Made by a program: the position numbers and the translations under genes
Assembly (NCBI RefSeq): GCF_009828055.1
Contig: NZ_WTYB01000001.1
Span: 1-64,000, forward strand
Reading direction: 5' to 3'
From: Erythrobacter ramosus
GTDB lineage: Bacteria; Pseudomonadota; Alphaproteobacteria; Sphingomonadales; Sphingomonadaceae
DNA: 64,000 nucleotides
In this document: positions 8,774 through 16,953 of the stretch, piece after piece
Layout: each line of letters starts with the position of its first letter
Numbering within the stretch: the stretch's first letter is position 1
Notes under the pieces: model-generated
Told to the model about the DNA's origin: nothing
The model's input: the letters and a program-made list of their open reading frames with translations, nothing else
The model's database searches: none

Positions 8774-9442
8774 GTGATCACGATCCTGCGCCTCATCGCC
8801 AAGGCCTTTGGCGCCTTTATCGGTCTTACGCTGGTGCTGGTGGTGGCGTTCAAATGGCTGCCTGTCCCCGTCACCGCAACTATGCTGATGGACGATAAGG
8901 GCATCACCAAGGACTGGGAAAGTCTCGACAATATCGACCGCAATCTGGTGAGCGCAGTGATCGCGGCGGAAGATTCGCGCTTCTGCGAGCATTACGGCTT
9001 CGATGCCGAGGCCATCGAGCAGGCGATGCGCGAGAATGCGGAAGGCGGGCGCATCCGCGGCGGATCGACCATCAGCCAGCAGACTGCCAAAAACGTGTTC
9101 CTGTGGCAGGGCGGCGGGTTCTTCCGCAAGGGGCTGGAGGCGTGGTTTACCTTCTGGATCGAGACGATCTGGGGCAAGCGGCGGATCATGGAGGTCTATC
9201 TCAACGTCGCCGAGACCGGGATCGGCACCTATGGCGCCGAAGCGGGGACGCAGCGCTATTTCGGCCATTCCGCCGCACGCCTTTCAACAGACGAGGCGAG
9301 CCGGATGGCAGCGGCCTTGCCCAGCCCCAAGAAACGCTCGGTCAAAAGCCCCGGCGGCTGGCTCGCGCGCCACGGCAACCGGATCGAACGCCGGATCGGG
9401 ATCGTGAGGCGTGACGGGCTCGACGCTTGCGTCTACAACTGA
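8774..9442 (+). CDS. mtgA: Monofunctional peptidoglycan transglycosylase
   Basis: A 222-residue GT51 enzyme that polymerises lipid II into glycan strands at the outer face of the inner membrane. One N-terminal membrane helix (residues 2-27) anchors it. Catalytic motifs are EDSRFCEHYGFD, GGSTISQQTAKN and RRIMEVYLNVAE, all intact. No transpeptidase domain follows, which defines the monofunctional class. Translation appears to begin at GTG 8774. The CDF gene follows after 6 bp, suggesting cotranscription. Confidence 0.9.
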   Translation: MITILRLIAKAFGAFIGLTLVLVVAFKWLPVPVTATMLMDDKGITKDWESLDNIDRNLVSAVIAAEDSRFCEHYGFDAEAIEQAMRENAEGGRIRGGSTISQQTAKNVFLWQGGGFFRKGLEAWFTFWIETIWGKRRIMEVYLNVAETGIGTYGAEAGTQRYFGHSAARLSTDEASRMAAALPSPKKRSVKSPGGWLARHGNRIERRIGIVRRDGLDACVYN

Positions 9443-9448
9443 TCTGAC

Positions 9449-10393
9449 ATGCACGCGCACGCTCATCATCACCATCACGCCAGCGGCGCTTCCGACTGCC
9501 ACGGGCTGCATAATTCGCATGGGCACCACCATGCGCCGGCCGATTTCGGCAATGCGTTCCTGATCGGCATCGGGCTCAATATCGTCTTCGTCGTGATCGA
9601 AGGCGCGGCGGGCCTGATCTATGGTTCGATGGCGTTGGTTGCGGATGCCGGGCACAACCTGTCGGATGTGCTGGCGCTGGTGCTGGCCTGGGTCGCGAGC
9701 ATCGCTGCGCGCCGGCCGCCATCGGGCCGCTTCACCTATGGTTTCAAAAGCTCCACCATCCTCGCCGCGCTCGGCAATGCGCTGCTGCTGGCAGTGGCGA
9801 TTGGGGCGATCCTGTTCGAAACCCTGCACCGGATCATGACCCCGCAAGAACCGCAGGGCATGGCGATGATCGTCGTCGCCGGGATCGGGATCGCGATCAA
9901 TGCGTTGACAGCCATGCTGTTTCTGAAGGGGCAAGAGGACATCAATATCCGCGGGGCCTATCTCCACATGGCCGCCGATGCGCTGGTGTCGCTCGGGGTG
10001 GTTGTGGCGGGGCTGGCAATTGTCATTACCGGCCTGTGGTGGATCGATCCGATGGTGAGCCTCGCGATTATCGCCGTCATCGCATGGGGCACCTGGGGCC
10101 TCGCGCGTGACAGTCTCACCATGGGCCTGCTCGCCGCTCCTGCCCGGATCGATCTGGCTGAGGTCAAGCAGCACCTCGCCAGCTTTGACGGGGTGAGCGC
10201 CGTCCACGACCTTCACGTCTGGCCGATGTCGACCACCGAAGTCGCGCTGACCGCCCACCTTGTGATGCCCGGCCGTCCGGCAGCCGATTCTTTCCTGCGC
10301 GATATCGCCGCCTCGCTCGAAACGCGCTTTGGCGTGGGCCATGCGACGCTTCAGGTGGAAAGCGGCGAGAACCCCTGTGGAGGCTGCTGCTGA
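9449..10393 (+). CDS. Cation diffusion facilitator (Zn/Co/Cd efflux)
   Basis: A 314-residue CDF transporter that exchanges cytoplasmic divalent metal for protons. The His-rich N terminus (HAHAHHHHH, HNSHGHHH) is typical of CzcD/ZitB proteins. Metal-site motifs in the membrane part are HNLSD (helix 2) and HMAAD (helix 5). A cytoplasmic domain ends in CGGCC, which may bind metal. The stop codon overlaps the start of the ECF sigma gene (TGATG), so the genes are translationally coupled. Confidence 0.9.
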   Translation: MHAHAHHHHHASGASDCHGLHNSHGHHHAPADFGNAFLIGIGLNIVFVVIEGAAGLIYGSMALVADAGHNLSDVLALVLAWVASIAARRPPSGRFTYGFKSSTILAALGNALLLAVAIGAILFETLHRIMTPQEPQGMAMIVVAGIGIAINALTAMLFLKGQEDINIRGAYLHMAADALVSLGVVVAGLAIVITGLWWIDPMVSLAIIAVIAWGTWGLARDSLTMGLLAAPARIDLAEVKQHLASFDGVSAVHDLHVWPMSTTEVALTAHLVMPGRPAADSFLRDIAASLETRFGVGHATLQVESGENPCGGCC

Positions 10394-10980
10394 TGGCTGC
10401 CCGTCCCCGCCCTGCCTCTGATGAAGCGCGCGAAGCGCTGCGCGATGCCATGGCGCGGCTGGCGACCGGCGATCAGGCGGCGCTGGAAGAAATCTATCGC
10501 GCCACGCGGGTGAAGCTGTTCGGCATCTGCCTGCGTATCTTGGGTGATCGAAAGGAAGCCGAGGACGCCTTGCAAGACGTCTATGTCAATCTGTGGCAGC
10601 GGGCCGACCGCTATGACCCGACCCGCGCGAGCCCGATCGCGTGGCTGGCGGCGTTTGCCCGCAACCGGGCGATTGACCGGCTGCGCACGGGCAAGGTGCG
10701 CGGCGGTGCTGTGCCGGTTGAGGAAGCCGCGCCGCTCGCCGATGAAACCCCGCTCGCCGATATGCTGATGGTCGATGCCGAACAGGCCGCGCAGATCCAC
10801 AAATGCCTCGGCGCTCTGGATGCCCGCACGCAGGGCCATATCCGTGCGGCGTTCTTTGACGGGCAGACCTATGCCCAGCTGGCCGAGGCGGCTGACGTGC
10901 CGCTCGGCACCATGAAGAGCTGGATCCGCCGCGGCCTGCAACGCCTGCGCGCCTGCCTCGAAGCGAGTGAAGCAGCATGA
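10393..10980 (+). CDS. ECF-type RNA polymerase sigma factor (SigK-like)
   Basis: A 195-residue group IV sigma factor. Region 2 is seen at about 40-100 (DALQDVYVNLWQRADRYD...AWLAAFARNRAIDRLR), and region 4 at about 140-190 (YAQLAEAADVPLGTMKSWIRRGLQRLR). The next gene overlaps it by 4 bp and encodes its likely membrane anti-sigma partner. The pairing with an RskA-type anti-sigma and a fasciclin protein is a known arrangement in alphaproteobacteria, often tied to oxidative or light stress. The inducing signal here is unknown. Confidence 0.88.
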   Translation: MAARPRPASDEAREALRDAMARLATGDQAALEEIYRATRVKLFGICLRILGDRKEAEDALQDVYVNLWQRADRYDPTRASPIAWLAAFARNRAIDRLRTGKVRGGAVPVEEAAPLADETPLADMLMVDAEQAAQIHKCLGALDARTQGHIRAAFFDGQTYAQLAEAADVPLGTMKSWIRRGLQRLRACLEASEAA

Positions 10981-11756
10981 GCGGCCCCGAAGATACCGGC
11001 CCCGAAGTGACCCGGGACGATCCGATGATCGCCGCCGAATGGGCGCTCGGCCTGCTGGAAGGCGAGGAATTGCTCGCCGCGCGCGGTAAGGCCACGACCG
11101 ATCCGGACTTTGCTTGGCGCAAGCAATGGTGGGACGATTGGTTCGCCCCGCTCACCGATGGCATGGCCGGGGCCGAGCCGGGCGAGCAAGTCTGGGACGG
11201 CATTGCCGCCCGCATTGCCGCACAGCAGACCGCTGCCGGTGTTGCAGCCGCATCGCCCGAGGCGCCTACCGTCAACGTGGTCGCGCTCGAAGCGCGGGTG
11301 CGGCGCTGGCAGTGGGTGGCGGGGATTTCGTCGATGGCGGCTGCCGTGGCGCTGGCGCTGTTCCTCTCCTCACCCTTGGGCTCACCCGTCGCGCCCCCCG
11401 TTCAGATTGTCGCCACTGAACCGATGGTGGCGACGGTGCCGATTGGCGAAAATGGGCTCAGGCTGGATGTGACCTATATTCCCGAAAGCGAGAAGATGCT
11501 GGTCGCCGCGATCGGTCTTACCGCTGACGGCGTGCATGATCACGAGCTGTGGCTGGTGCCTGCTGATGGCTCCGCGTTGCAATCGCTGGGCGTAGTTGCG
11601 CCGGGCGAAGTGCGCAGCATGGCGCTCCCCGCAGCGGTCACCGCCAAGCTTAGCGACGGGGCGAGCCTGGTGCTCACCCGCGAACCGATCGGCGGCAAGC
11701 CCGAGGGCGTCGACGCCGGCCCGGTGGTGGCCAAGGGCGCTTTCAGCCGCGTCTGA
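10977..11756 (+). CDS. RskA-type anti-sigma factor
   Basis: A 259-residue membrane protein. The N-terminal 90 residues (IAAEWALGLLEGEELLAARG...DFAWRKQWWDDW) resemble the sigma-binding domain of RskA/anti-SigK proteins. One membrane helix lies near residues 112-135 (VAGISSMAAAVALALFLSS). The C-terminal periplasmic part (VTYIPESEKMLVAAIGL...HDHELWLVPADG) matches the RskA C-terminal domain. It would hold the upstream sigma factor at the membrane until proteolysis. It overlaps the sigma gene by 4 bp. Confidence 0.87.
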   Translation: MSGPEDTGPEVTRDDPMIAAEWALGLLEGEELLAARGKATTDPDFAWRKQWWDDWFAPLTDGMAGAEPGEQVWDGIAARIAAQQTAAGVAAASPEAPTVNVVALEARVRRWQWVAGISSMAAAVALALFLSSPLGSPVAPPVQIVATEPMVATVPIGENGLRLDVTYIPESEKMLVAAIGLTADGVHDHELWLVPADGSALQSLGVVAPGEVRSMALPAAVTAKLSDGASLVLTREPIGGKPEGVDAGPVVAKGAFSRV

Positions 11757-11897
11757 AGCAATTTCGCTTCGCCGTATGCAAGCGGCAAGTCATCCTCATT
11801 AGCAATAAGTGCGCATCCGCCTGCCGCAAGCCTGCGTAGCTTCGTGGCAAGCGGGAGGGCTTGCAGACGTGACATTCCCTTTACGGAGATCCCCACT

Positions 11898-12455
11898 GTG
11901 ACCCCCAAGAACACCCTGACTGCCGTGATCGCCGCCGCTCTGGCCGCCACCACCGGCTTTGCCGCACTCCCCGCCGTTGCCCATCAGCATGGCGACCATG
12001 CCAAGGCCGCGCCGAATATCATCCAGACGGCGATGAGCACCGGCGTGCACAACACGCTGGTCGCAGCCGTCAAGGCCGCTGGCCTCGTCGAAACCCTCTC
12101 CGGCCCCGGCCCCTTCACCGTCTTCGCACCGACTGACACAGCCTTTGCCAAGCTGCCTGAAGGCACCGTGGCCACGCTGGTGAAGCCCGCGAACAAGGGC
12201 ATGCTGACTGGCATCCTCACTTACCATGCCGTCGCCGGCAAGGTGACCAGCGCCGATCTGGTTAAGCTGATCAACCAGCACGGCGGCGAAGCGACCATCA
12301 AGACCCTCGCCGGCGGCGAACTGACCGCGCGCCTTTCGGGCGACAAGATCGTCATCACCGATGCCACTGGCGGCGTGACCGCCGTGACGCAGGCCGACGT
12401 CATGACGTCGAACGGCGTGGTGCACGTGACCGACGGCGTATTCCTGCCGGGCTGA
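11898..12455 (+). CDS. Secreted fasciclin (FAS1) domain protein
   Basis: A 185-residue exported protein: signal peptide (about 1-30, ending PAVAHQHG) followed by one FAS1 domain with the motifs FTVFAPTDTAF and VTQADVMTSNGVVHVTDGVFLP. The GTG at 11898 is chosen because it starts the signal peptide and has ACGGAGAT 8 bases upstream; an in-frame start at 11844 would spoil the signal. FAS1 proteins mediate adhesion or binding. It follows an ECF sigma/anti-sigma pair by 141 bp and is a likely target gene of that sigma. Confidence 0.88.
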   Translation: MTPKNTLTAVIAAALAATTGFAALPAVAHQHGDHAKAAPNIIQTAMSTGVHNTLVAAVKAAGLVETLSGPGPFTVFAPTDTAFAKLPEGTVATLVKPANKGMLTGILTYHAVAGKVTSADLVKLINQHGGEATIKTLAGGELTARLSGDKIVITDATGGVTAVTQADVMTSNGVVHVTDGVFLPG

Positions 12456-12524
12456 TTTTTCGAACAAGCTGGCGCTGTCCCTCATCCCCCATCCCCTCCA
12501 TCCGAGGGGCAGCGCTTCTCCCGA

Positions 12525-12562
12525 CCCCGTCCGGCCTCCCCCCGAGGCCGGTCGGGGTTTTG
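12525..12562 (+). terminator. Rho-independent terminator after the fasciclin gene
   Basis: A long interrupted stem, CCCCG-T-CCGGCCTC with GAGGCCGG-T-CGGGG, is followed by TTTTGG. It lies between the fasciclin gene (plus) and the convergent phosphatase gene (minus). Confidence 0.8.
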
Positions 12563-12589
12563 GCTATTTGGGCAGGTCCAGCCAGAGCG

Positions 12590-12934
12590 TTAATTCTTGG
12601 GCAGCCAACGCTTCATCTTGGCCCGCAGTAGCCGGACGAGTGCGGGGTCCATGAACGCGTAATCGTCCGGGATATCGAGCACTATCAGTCGCTTGTCCTT
12701 GAGCGCTGCCTTATGCTTCTGCTGGAGCTTGCCTCGATGCTGCCGCTCCATGACGAAGATGAAATCGGCCCAGTCGACCAATTCATCGGTGAGCGGATTT
12801 TCAGCATCGTTGTTAGTGCCGGCCGAGGCCGTGACGATACCCGGCACCTCGGCGAAGATGTGCTCAGCCGTGGGACTGCGCAGGCGGTTCTGGCTACAGA
12901 CGAACAGGTAGTGTCGCATCGCTACCATCGACAC
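12590..12934 (-). CDS. Small low-molecular-weight tyrosine phosphatase-like protein
   Basis: A 114-residue (or 109, from an inner ATG at 12919) protein with the phosphatase loop CSQNRLRS (Cys-x5-Arg) near its start and a late DIPDDYAFMDP segment that supplies the acid. It matches a short family of predicted protein tyrosine phosphatases rather than full-length Wzb/LMW-PTP. The phosphoprotein substrate is unknown and no capsule genes are adjacent. Its 5' side is bordered by a dispersed structured repeat. Confidence 0.75.
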   Translation of the reverse strand: MSMVAMRHYLFVCSQNRLRSPTAEHIFAEVPGIVTASAGTNNDAENPLTDELVDWADFIFVMERQHRGKLQQKHKAALKDKRLIVLDIPDDYAFMDPALVRLLRAKMKRWLPKN

Positions 12935-12947
12935 AGAAGGAGGGACG

Positions 12948-13038
12948 GTCGCGCAGCGACCGCAAGGCCGACCGCCGCCCGAGCTTATGCGAGGAAAGCC
13001 AAGCGCGCGGATGCGCGCGCCCGGCGCTCGAGGGCGAA
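12948..13038. repeat. Dispersed structured repeat, copy C
   Basis: GACCGCAAGGCCGACCGCCG is followed by CCCGAGC, then GCGAGGA and a hairpin (GCGCGC, loop GGAT, GCGCGC, 13003-13018). Order and loop match copy A at 1988-2098. The block ends 4 bases from the clpX stop codon and may form part of the clpX 3' end. Confidence 0.55.
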
Positions 13039-13042
13039 CAAA

Positions 13043-14308
13043 TTACGCCGCCTCTTCCTTCTTCTTTTCCAGGCCGATCACGCGGATCGGTTCCTTCTTG
13101 CCCGCAACCACATCGGCGTCGATCACGATTTCGGTGACGCCTTCCATGTCGGGCAGATCGAACATCGTGTCGAGCAGCAGGCCTTCGACAATCGAGCGGA
13201 GCCCGCGCGCGCCGGTTTTGCGCTTGATCGCACGCTCGGCAATCGCCTGAAGCGCGTCGGGCGTGAAGGTGAGTTCCACATCCTCAAGCTCGAACAGCTT
13301 GCGATACTGCTTCACCAGCGCGTTCTTGGGCTCATTGAGGATCGTCACCAGCGCCGGCACGTCGAGATCGTGCAGCGTGGCGATCACCGGCAGACGACCG
13401 ACGAATTCGGGGATCAGGCCAAACTTGAGGAGATCCTCAGGCTCGGACTTTTCGAGCAATTCGCCCACGCGGCGCTTGTCCGGATCGGCGACATGCGCGC
13501 CGAAGCCGATCGAGCGCTTTTGCAAACGGTCCGCGATGATCTTGTCCAGACCCGCAAAGGCCCCGCCGCAAATGAACAGGATGTTGGTGGTGTCGACCTG
13601 CAAGAATTCCTGCTGCGGATGCTTGCGCCCGCCCTGCGGCGGGACCGAGGCGGTGGTGCCTTCCATCAGCTTCAGCAGCGCCTGCTGCACACCTTCACCC
13701 GAAACGTCGCGGGTGATTGAGGGGTTTTCAGCCTTGCGGGTGATCTTGTCGATCTCGTCGATGTACACGATCCCGTGCTGCGCCTTTTCGACATTGTAGT
13801 CGGAGGATTGCAGCAGCTTGAGGATGATGTTCTCCACGTCCTCGCCCACGTAACCCGCTTCGGTCAGCGTCGTCGCATCGGCCATCGTGAAGGGCACATC
13901 GAAGGTGCGCGCCAGCGTCTGCGCCAGCAGGGTCTTGCCCGAACCGGTGGGGCCGACCAGCAGGATGTTCGACTTCGCCAGTTCGACATCGCCCGATTTG
14001 CCGGAGTGCTTCAGCCGCTTGTAGTGATTGTGCACCGCGACCGAGAGCACGCGCTTCGCGCGGTCCTGCCCGATCACGTAATCATTGAGCTGCGTGAAGA
14101 TATCCATCGGCGTGGGGATCTCGCCGTCTTTCTTGCCGGCGATCCCTGCCTTGGTTTCCTCGCGGATGATGTCGTTGCACAGCTCAACACATTCATCGCA
14201 GATGAACACGGTCGGGCCGGCAATAAGCTTGCGCACCTCGTGCTGCGACTTCCCGCAGAAGCTGCAGTAGAGGGTGCTCTTGCTATCGGATCCGCTCAAT
14301 TTGGTCAT
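13043..14308 (-). CDS. clpX: ATP-dependent Clp protease ATPase subunit ClpX
   Basis: A 421-residue AAA+ unfoldase that feeds substrates to ClpP. The N-terminal zinc domain has CSFCGK and [10 protein letters not shown]; Walker A is GPTGSGKT, Walker B is YIDEIDK, and the C-terminal sensor 2 region is present. In Caulobacter ClpXP degrades CtrA with the adaptors CpdR, RcdA and PopA; rcdA is also in this window. It lies 209 bp downstream of clpP on the same strand. Confidence 0.97.
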   Translation of the reverse strand: MTKLSGSDSKSTLYCSFCGKSQHEVRKLIAGPTVFICDECVELCNDIIREETKAGIAGKKDGEIPTPMDIFTQLNDYVIGQDRAKRVLSVAVHNHYKRLKHSGKSGDVELAKSNILLVGPTGSGKTLLAQTLARTFDVPFTMADATTLTEAGYVGEDVENIILKLLQSSDYNVEKAQHGIVYIDEIDKITRKAENPSITRDVSGEGVQQALLKLMEGTTASVPPQGGRKHPQQEFLQVDTTNILFICGGAFAGLDKIIADRLQKRSIGFGAHVADPDKRRVGELLEKSEPEDLLKFGLIPEFVGRLPVIATLHDLDVPALVTILNEPKNALVKQYRKLFELEDVELTFTPDALQAIAERAIKRKTGARGLRSIVEGLLLDTMFDLPDMEGVTEIVIDADVVAGKKEPIRVIGLEKKKEEAA

Positions 14309-14517
14309 TCCTGTGTCCTCGAATCCAGCCCTGCACGCTGCGCTACGCGGATGGCGGATTCGTCAAGTGTATCCATGGCACCAGATGAATCAACACATGG
14401 CGCGATATTTCGTGTTGTTACCATAGCGGCACCGCTGCCGAATGAACGGGAAAAGCGGCCTGGCAAGGCCACTGTCCCGCCCCGGTGCAGGTGGCAGACA
14501 AAGCCTTGATGCTGGCC

Positions 14518-15222
14518 TTACTCAGGCGCGCCGCCCGAACCGAGCTCATCGCCGGTTTCGTCATTTTCGGGCCGGGTCTCGAACACCTTGTCGACCAGAC
14601 CAAAGGCCTTGGCTTCTTCGGCTTCGAGGAAGGTGTCGCGGTCCATCGCCTTTTCGATTTCCTCGAGGCTGCGGCCGGTGAACTTCACATAGAGATCGTT
14701 CATGCGGCTGCGAATGCGCAGGATTTCGCGTGCCTGGATCTCGATGTCCGAGGCCATCCCACGTGCGCCGCCCGAAGGCTGGTGGATCATGATCCGCGCA
14801 TTGGGGAGCGCCACGCGCATACCCGGCTCGCCCGCAGCCAGCAGGAAGCTGCCCATGCTGGCGGCCTGCCCGATGCAGACGGTCGACACGCGCGGCTTGA
14901 TGTACTGCATGGTGTCGAAGATCGCGAGACCGGCTGTCACCACCCCGCCGGGCGAGTTGATGTACATGCTGATCGGCTTGCTGGGGTTTTCGCTTTCGAG
15001 GAACAGCAGCTGCGCCACGATCAGCGAGGCCATGCCATCTTCGACCTGTCCGGTCACGAACACGATGCGTTCACGCAGCAGGCGCGAGAAAATGTCAAAG
15101 CTGCGTTCACCGCGGCTCGTCTGCTCGACGACCATCGGCACCAGCGCGCCCGTAATGGGGTCGCGCGTGAACTGTCCCTGGGTGCCGTGGGTCTCGCCGG
15201 TATTGCCGAACAGATCGATCAT
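14518..15222 (-). CDS. clpP: ATP-dependent Clp protease proteolytic subunit ClpP
   Basis: A 234-residue serine protease of the S14 family. The catalytic Ser122 (GQAASMGSF) and His147 (MIHQPSGG) are present. The start at 15222 (MIDLFGNTG) is chosen over an upstream in-frame start at 15285; AAGGA lies 12 bases before it. An even shorter form starting near [12 protein letters not shown] would match the mature enzyme, as the propeptide is removed. It is followed by clpX. Confidence 0.95.
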   Translation of the reverse strand: MIDLFGNTGETHGTQGQFTRDPITGALVPMVVEQTSRGERSFDIFSRLLRERIVFVTGQVEDGMASLIVAQLLFLESENPSKPISMYINSPGGVVTAGLAIFDTMQYIKPRVSTVCIGQAASMGSFLLAAGEPGMRVALPNARIMIHQPSGGARGMASDIEIQAREILRIRSRMNDLYVKFTGRSLEEIEKAMDRDTFLEAEEAKAFGLVDKVFETRPENDETGDELGSGGAPE

Positions 15223-15396
15223 GTCAGTGCCGTGTCCTTCGTAGGTGTCGATACGGCTATGTCGGACGCTGGGGGGCAATTTCAAGGGCGTTTACCTTGT
15301 CCCTGTGAATTGGTGTGCATTGGCGGCGTATAAGCACCGCCATCCGGGGCGTTTTGCCCCTTGCTGTTGCGCATAACCGTGGCAAACCCTGAAGCG

Positions 15397-16935
15397 ATGA
15401 AAACAGCCCACCTCGCCCGCCCGGCCCTAGCCCTGCTGCTCGCCACCTCGGCCACCGCAGCTTTAGCCCAAACCGCAGGTCCCGCCCCGGCCCACAACAC
15501 GCAAGACCGGGCGGCCATGAACGAGCTGCTGGCGGCGGATGAGTACATTCTTCGCATTCAGGCGCTCGACGATAATGGCCCGCGCATCAATGCAGTGATC
15601 GACTATGATCCCGCCGCTTCGGTCAAGGCGCGACAATTACTCGGCACCGGCCCCTTGCGTGGGCGCACCGTGCTGGTGAAGGACAATGTCGAGACGGCAG
15701 AATGGCCAACGACCGCGGGCAGCCTCGCCTTGAAGGACAACGCGACGGGCCGCGATGCGACGCTCATTGCCCTGCTGCGCAAGAATGGCGGCGTGGTGCT
15801 GGGCAAGACCAACCTGTCCGAATGGGCGAATATCCGCTCCGACGGTTCAACCAGCGGGTGGAGCGCGGTCGGCGGGTTGACGCGCAACCCCTACGCCATC
15901 GATCGCAACACCTGCGGCTCCTCCTCGGGCAGCGGCGCGGCGATTGCGGCGGGCTTTGCCTGGGGCGCGATCGGGACGGAGACCAATGGCTCGATCACCT
16001 GCCCGGCGGCGATCAACGGCCTCGTCGGGTTCAAGCCCAGCGTCGGCATCGTCAGCCGCACCCATGTGGTGCCGATTTCGAGCACGCAGGACACTGCCGG
16101 GCCGATGACGCGCACGGTGCTGGACGCTGCCTTGCTGCTGACCGCGATTGCGGGCGAGGACAAGGCCGACCCGGTCACGCTCGAAGCCAAGCGGGTGAAG
16201 GATTACACCGCCGGGCTGGAAGCCGCCTCGCTGCAAGGCGTGCGTATCGGTGTGTTGCGCAGCGCCGTGGGAAGCCGCGGGGATGTGAAGGCGCTGTTCG
16301 AAGCGGCGCTGGCCGATCTCACGCGCGCAGGCGCCGTGCTGGTCGATATCGAATATGCCCCGCCGGGCGACCTGTGGGGCGCCTCGCTCCCGGTGCTACT
16401 CTATGAACTGCGGGTCGAGATGGACAAGTACCTGAGCGGTCGTCCCCTGGCTGAAGGTCCGCGCAGCCTTGCCGATGTGGTCGCGTTCAACCGCGCCAAT
16501 GCAGCAGCGGAAATGCGCTGGTTCGGGCAGGAGCTGTTCGAACAGGCGCTCGAAACGACCGACGCGGAAGCCTATGCCAAGAACCTCGCCACCCTGCGCC
16601 GCCTGACCCGCGCCGAGGGGATCGACAAGCTGCTGAGTGACAACACAGTCGCCTTCCTCGTCGCGCCGACCACCGGCCCGGCATGGACCACCGACCTCGT
16701 CAACGGCGACAATTTCGGTGGCGGGATTGGCGCAGGCTATCTCGCCGCGATTGCCGGCTATCCGCACCTCACCGTGCCGATGGGCGGGGTCGAGGGCTTG
16801 CCGGTGGGAATCAGCATCATGGGCGGCCAGTGGCAGGACCATGCCGTGCTGAAGGCGGGCGCGGCCTACGAAAAAGCGCGGACAGCCAAGCTGCCCGCGC
16901 CCACATTCCGTCCGTGGCGACCGGCGGGGGAATAG
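15397..16935 (+). CDS. Exported amidase-signature enzyme
   Basis: A 512-residue amidase with an N-terminal signal peptide (about 1-24, ending AALAQT). The Ser-cisSer-Lys centre is visible: Lys in VLVKDNVET, the Gly/Ser-rich CGSSSGSGAAIAAG, and the nucleophile Ser in TETNGSITCPA. Family members hydrolyse a wide range of amides; an exported form may act on peptides or environmental amides. The ATG at 15397 is chosen because it starts the signal peptide. It is convergent with the trigger factor gene. Confidence 0.87.
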   Translation: MKTAHLARPALALLLATSATAALAQTAGPAPAHNTQDRAAMNELLAADEYILRIQALDDNGPRINAVIDYDPAASVKARQLLGTGPLRGRTVLVKDNVETAEWPTTAGSLALKDNATGRDATLIALLRKNGGVVLGKTNLSEWANIRSDGSTSGWSAVGGLTRNPYAIDRNTCGSSSGSGAAIAAGFAWGAIGTETNGSITCPAAINGLVGFKPSVGIVSRTHVVPISSTQDTAGPMTRTVLDAALLLTAIAGEDKADPVTLEAKRVKDYTAGLEAASLQGVRIGVLRSAVGSRGDVKALFEAALADLTRAGAVLVDIEYAPPGDLWGASLPVLLYELRVEMDKYLSGRPLAEGPRSLADVVAFNRANAAAEMRWFGQELFEQALETTDAEAYAKNLATLRRLTRAEGIDKLLSDNTVAFLVAPTTGPAWTTDLVNGDNFGGGIGAGYLAAIAGYPHLTVPMGGVEGLPVGISIMGGQWQDHAVLKAGAAYEKARTAKLPAPTFRPWRPAGE

Positions 16936-16944
16936 TCCCCCGCC
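16923..16944. terminator. Hairpin at the amidase stop codon
   Basis: A perfect 9-bp stem GGCGGGGGA / TCCCCCGCC with loop ATAG includes the amidase stop codon. There is no T-run on either strand, so it may stabilise 3' ends or mark a Rho-type end between two convergent genes. Confidence 0.45.
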
Positions 16945-16953
16945 CGCGCCGGA

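Noticed and set aside
11797-11807. An 11-mer CATTAGCAATA, the complement of TATTGCTAATG at 42334, upstream of the fasciclin gene
   Set aside because: One short match without flanking similarity is probably chance; no shared regulation can be supported.
14389-14417. CAACAC...GTGTTG inverted repeat between clpP and clpX
   Set aside because: Short arms far apart with no link to a known regulator.
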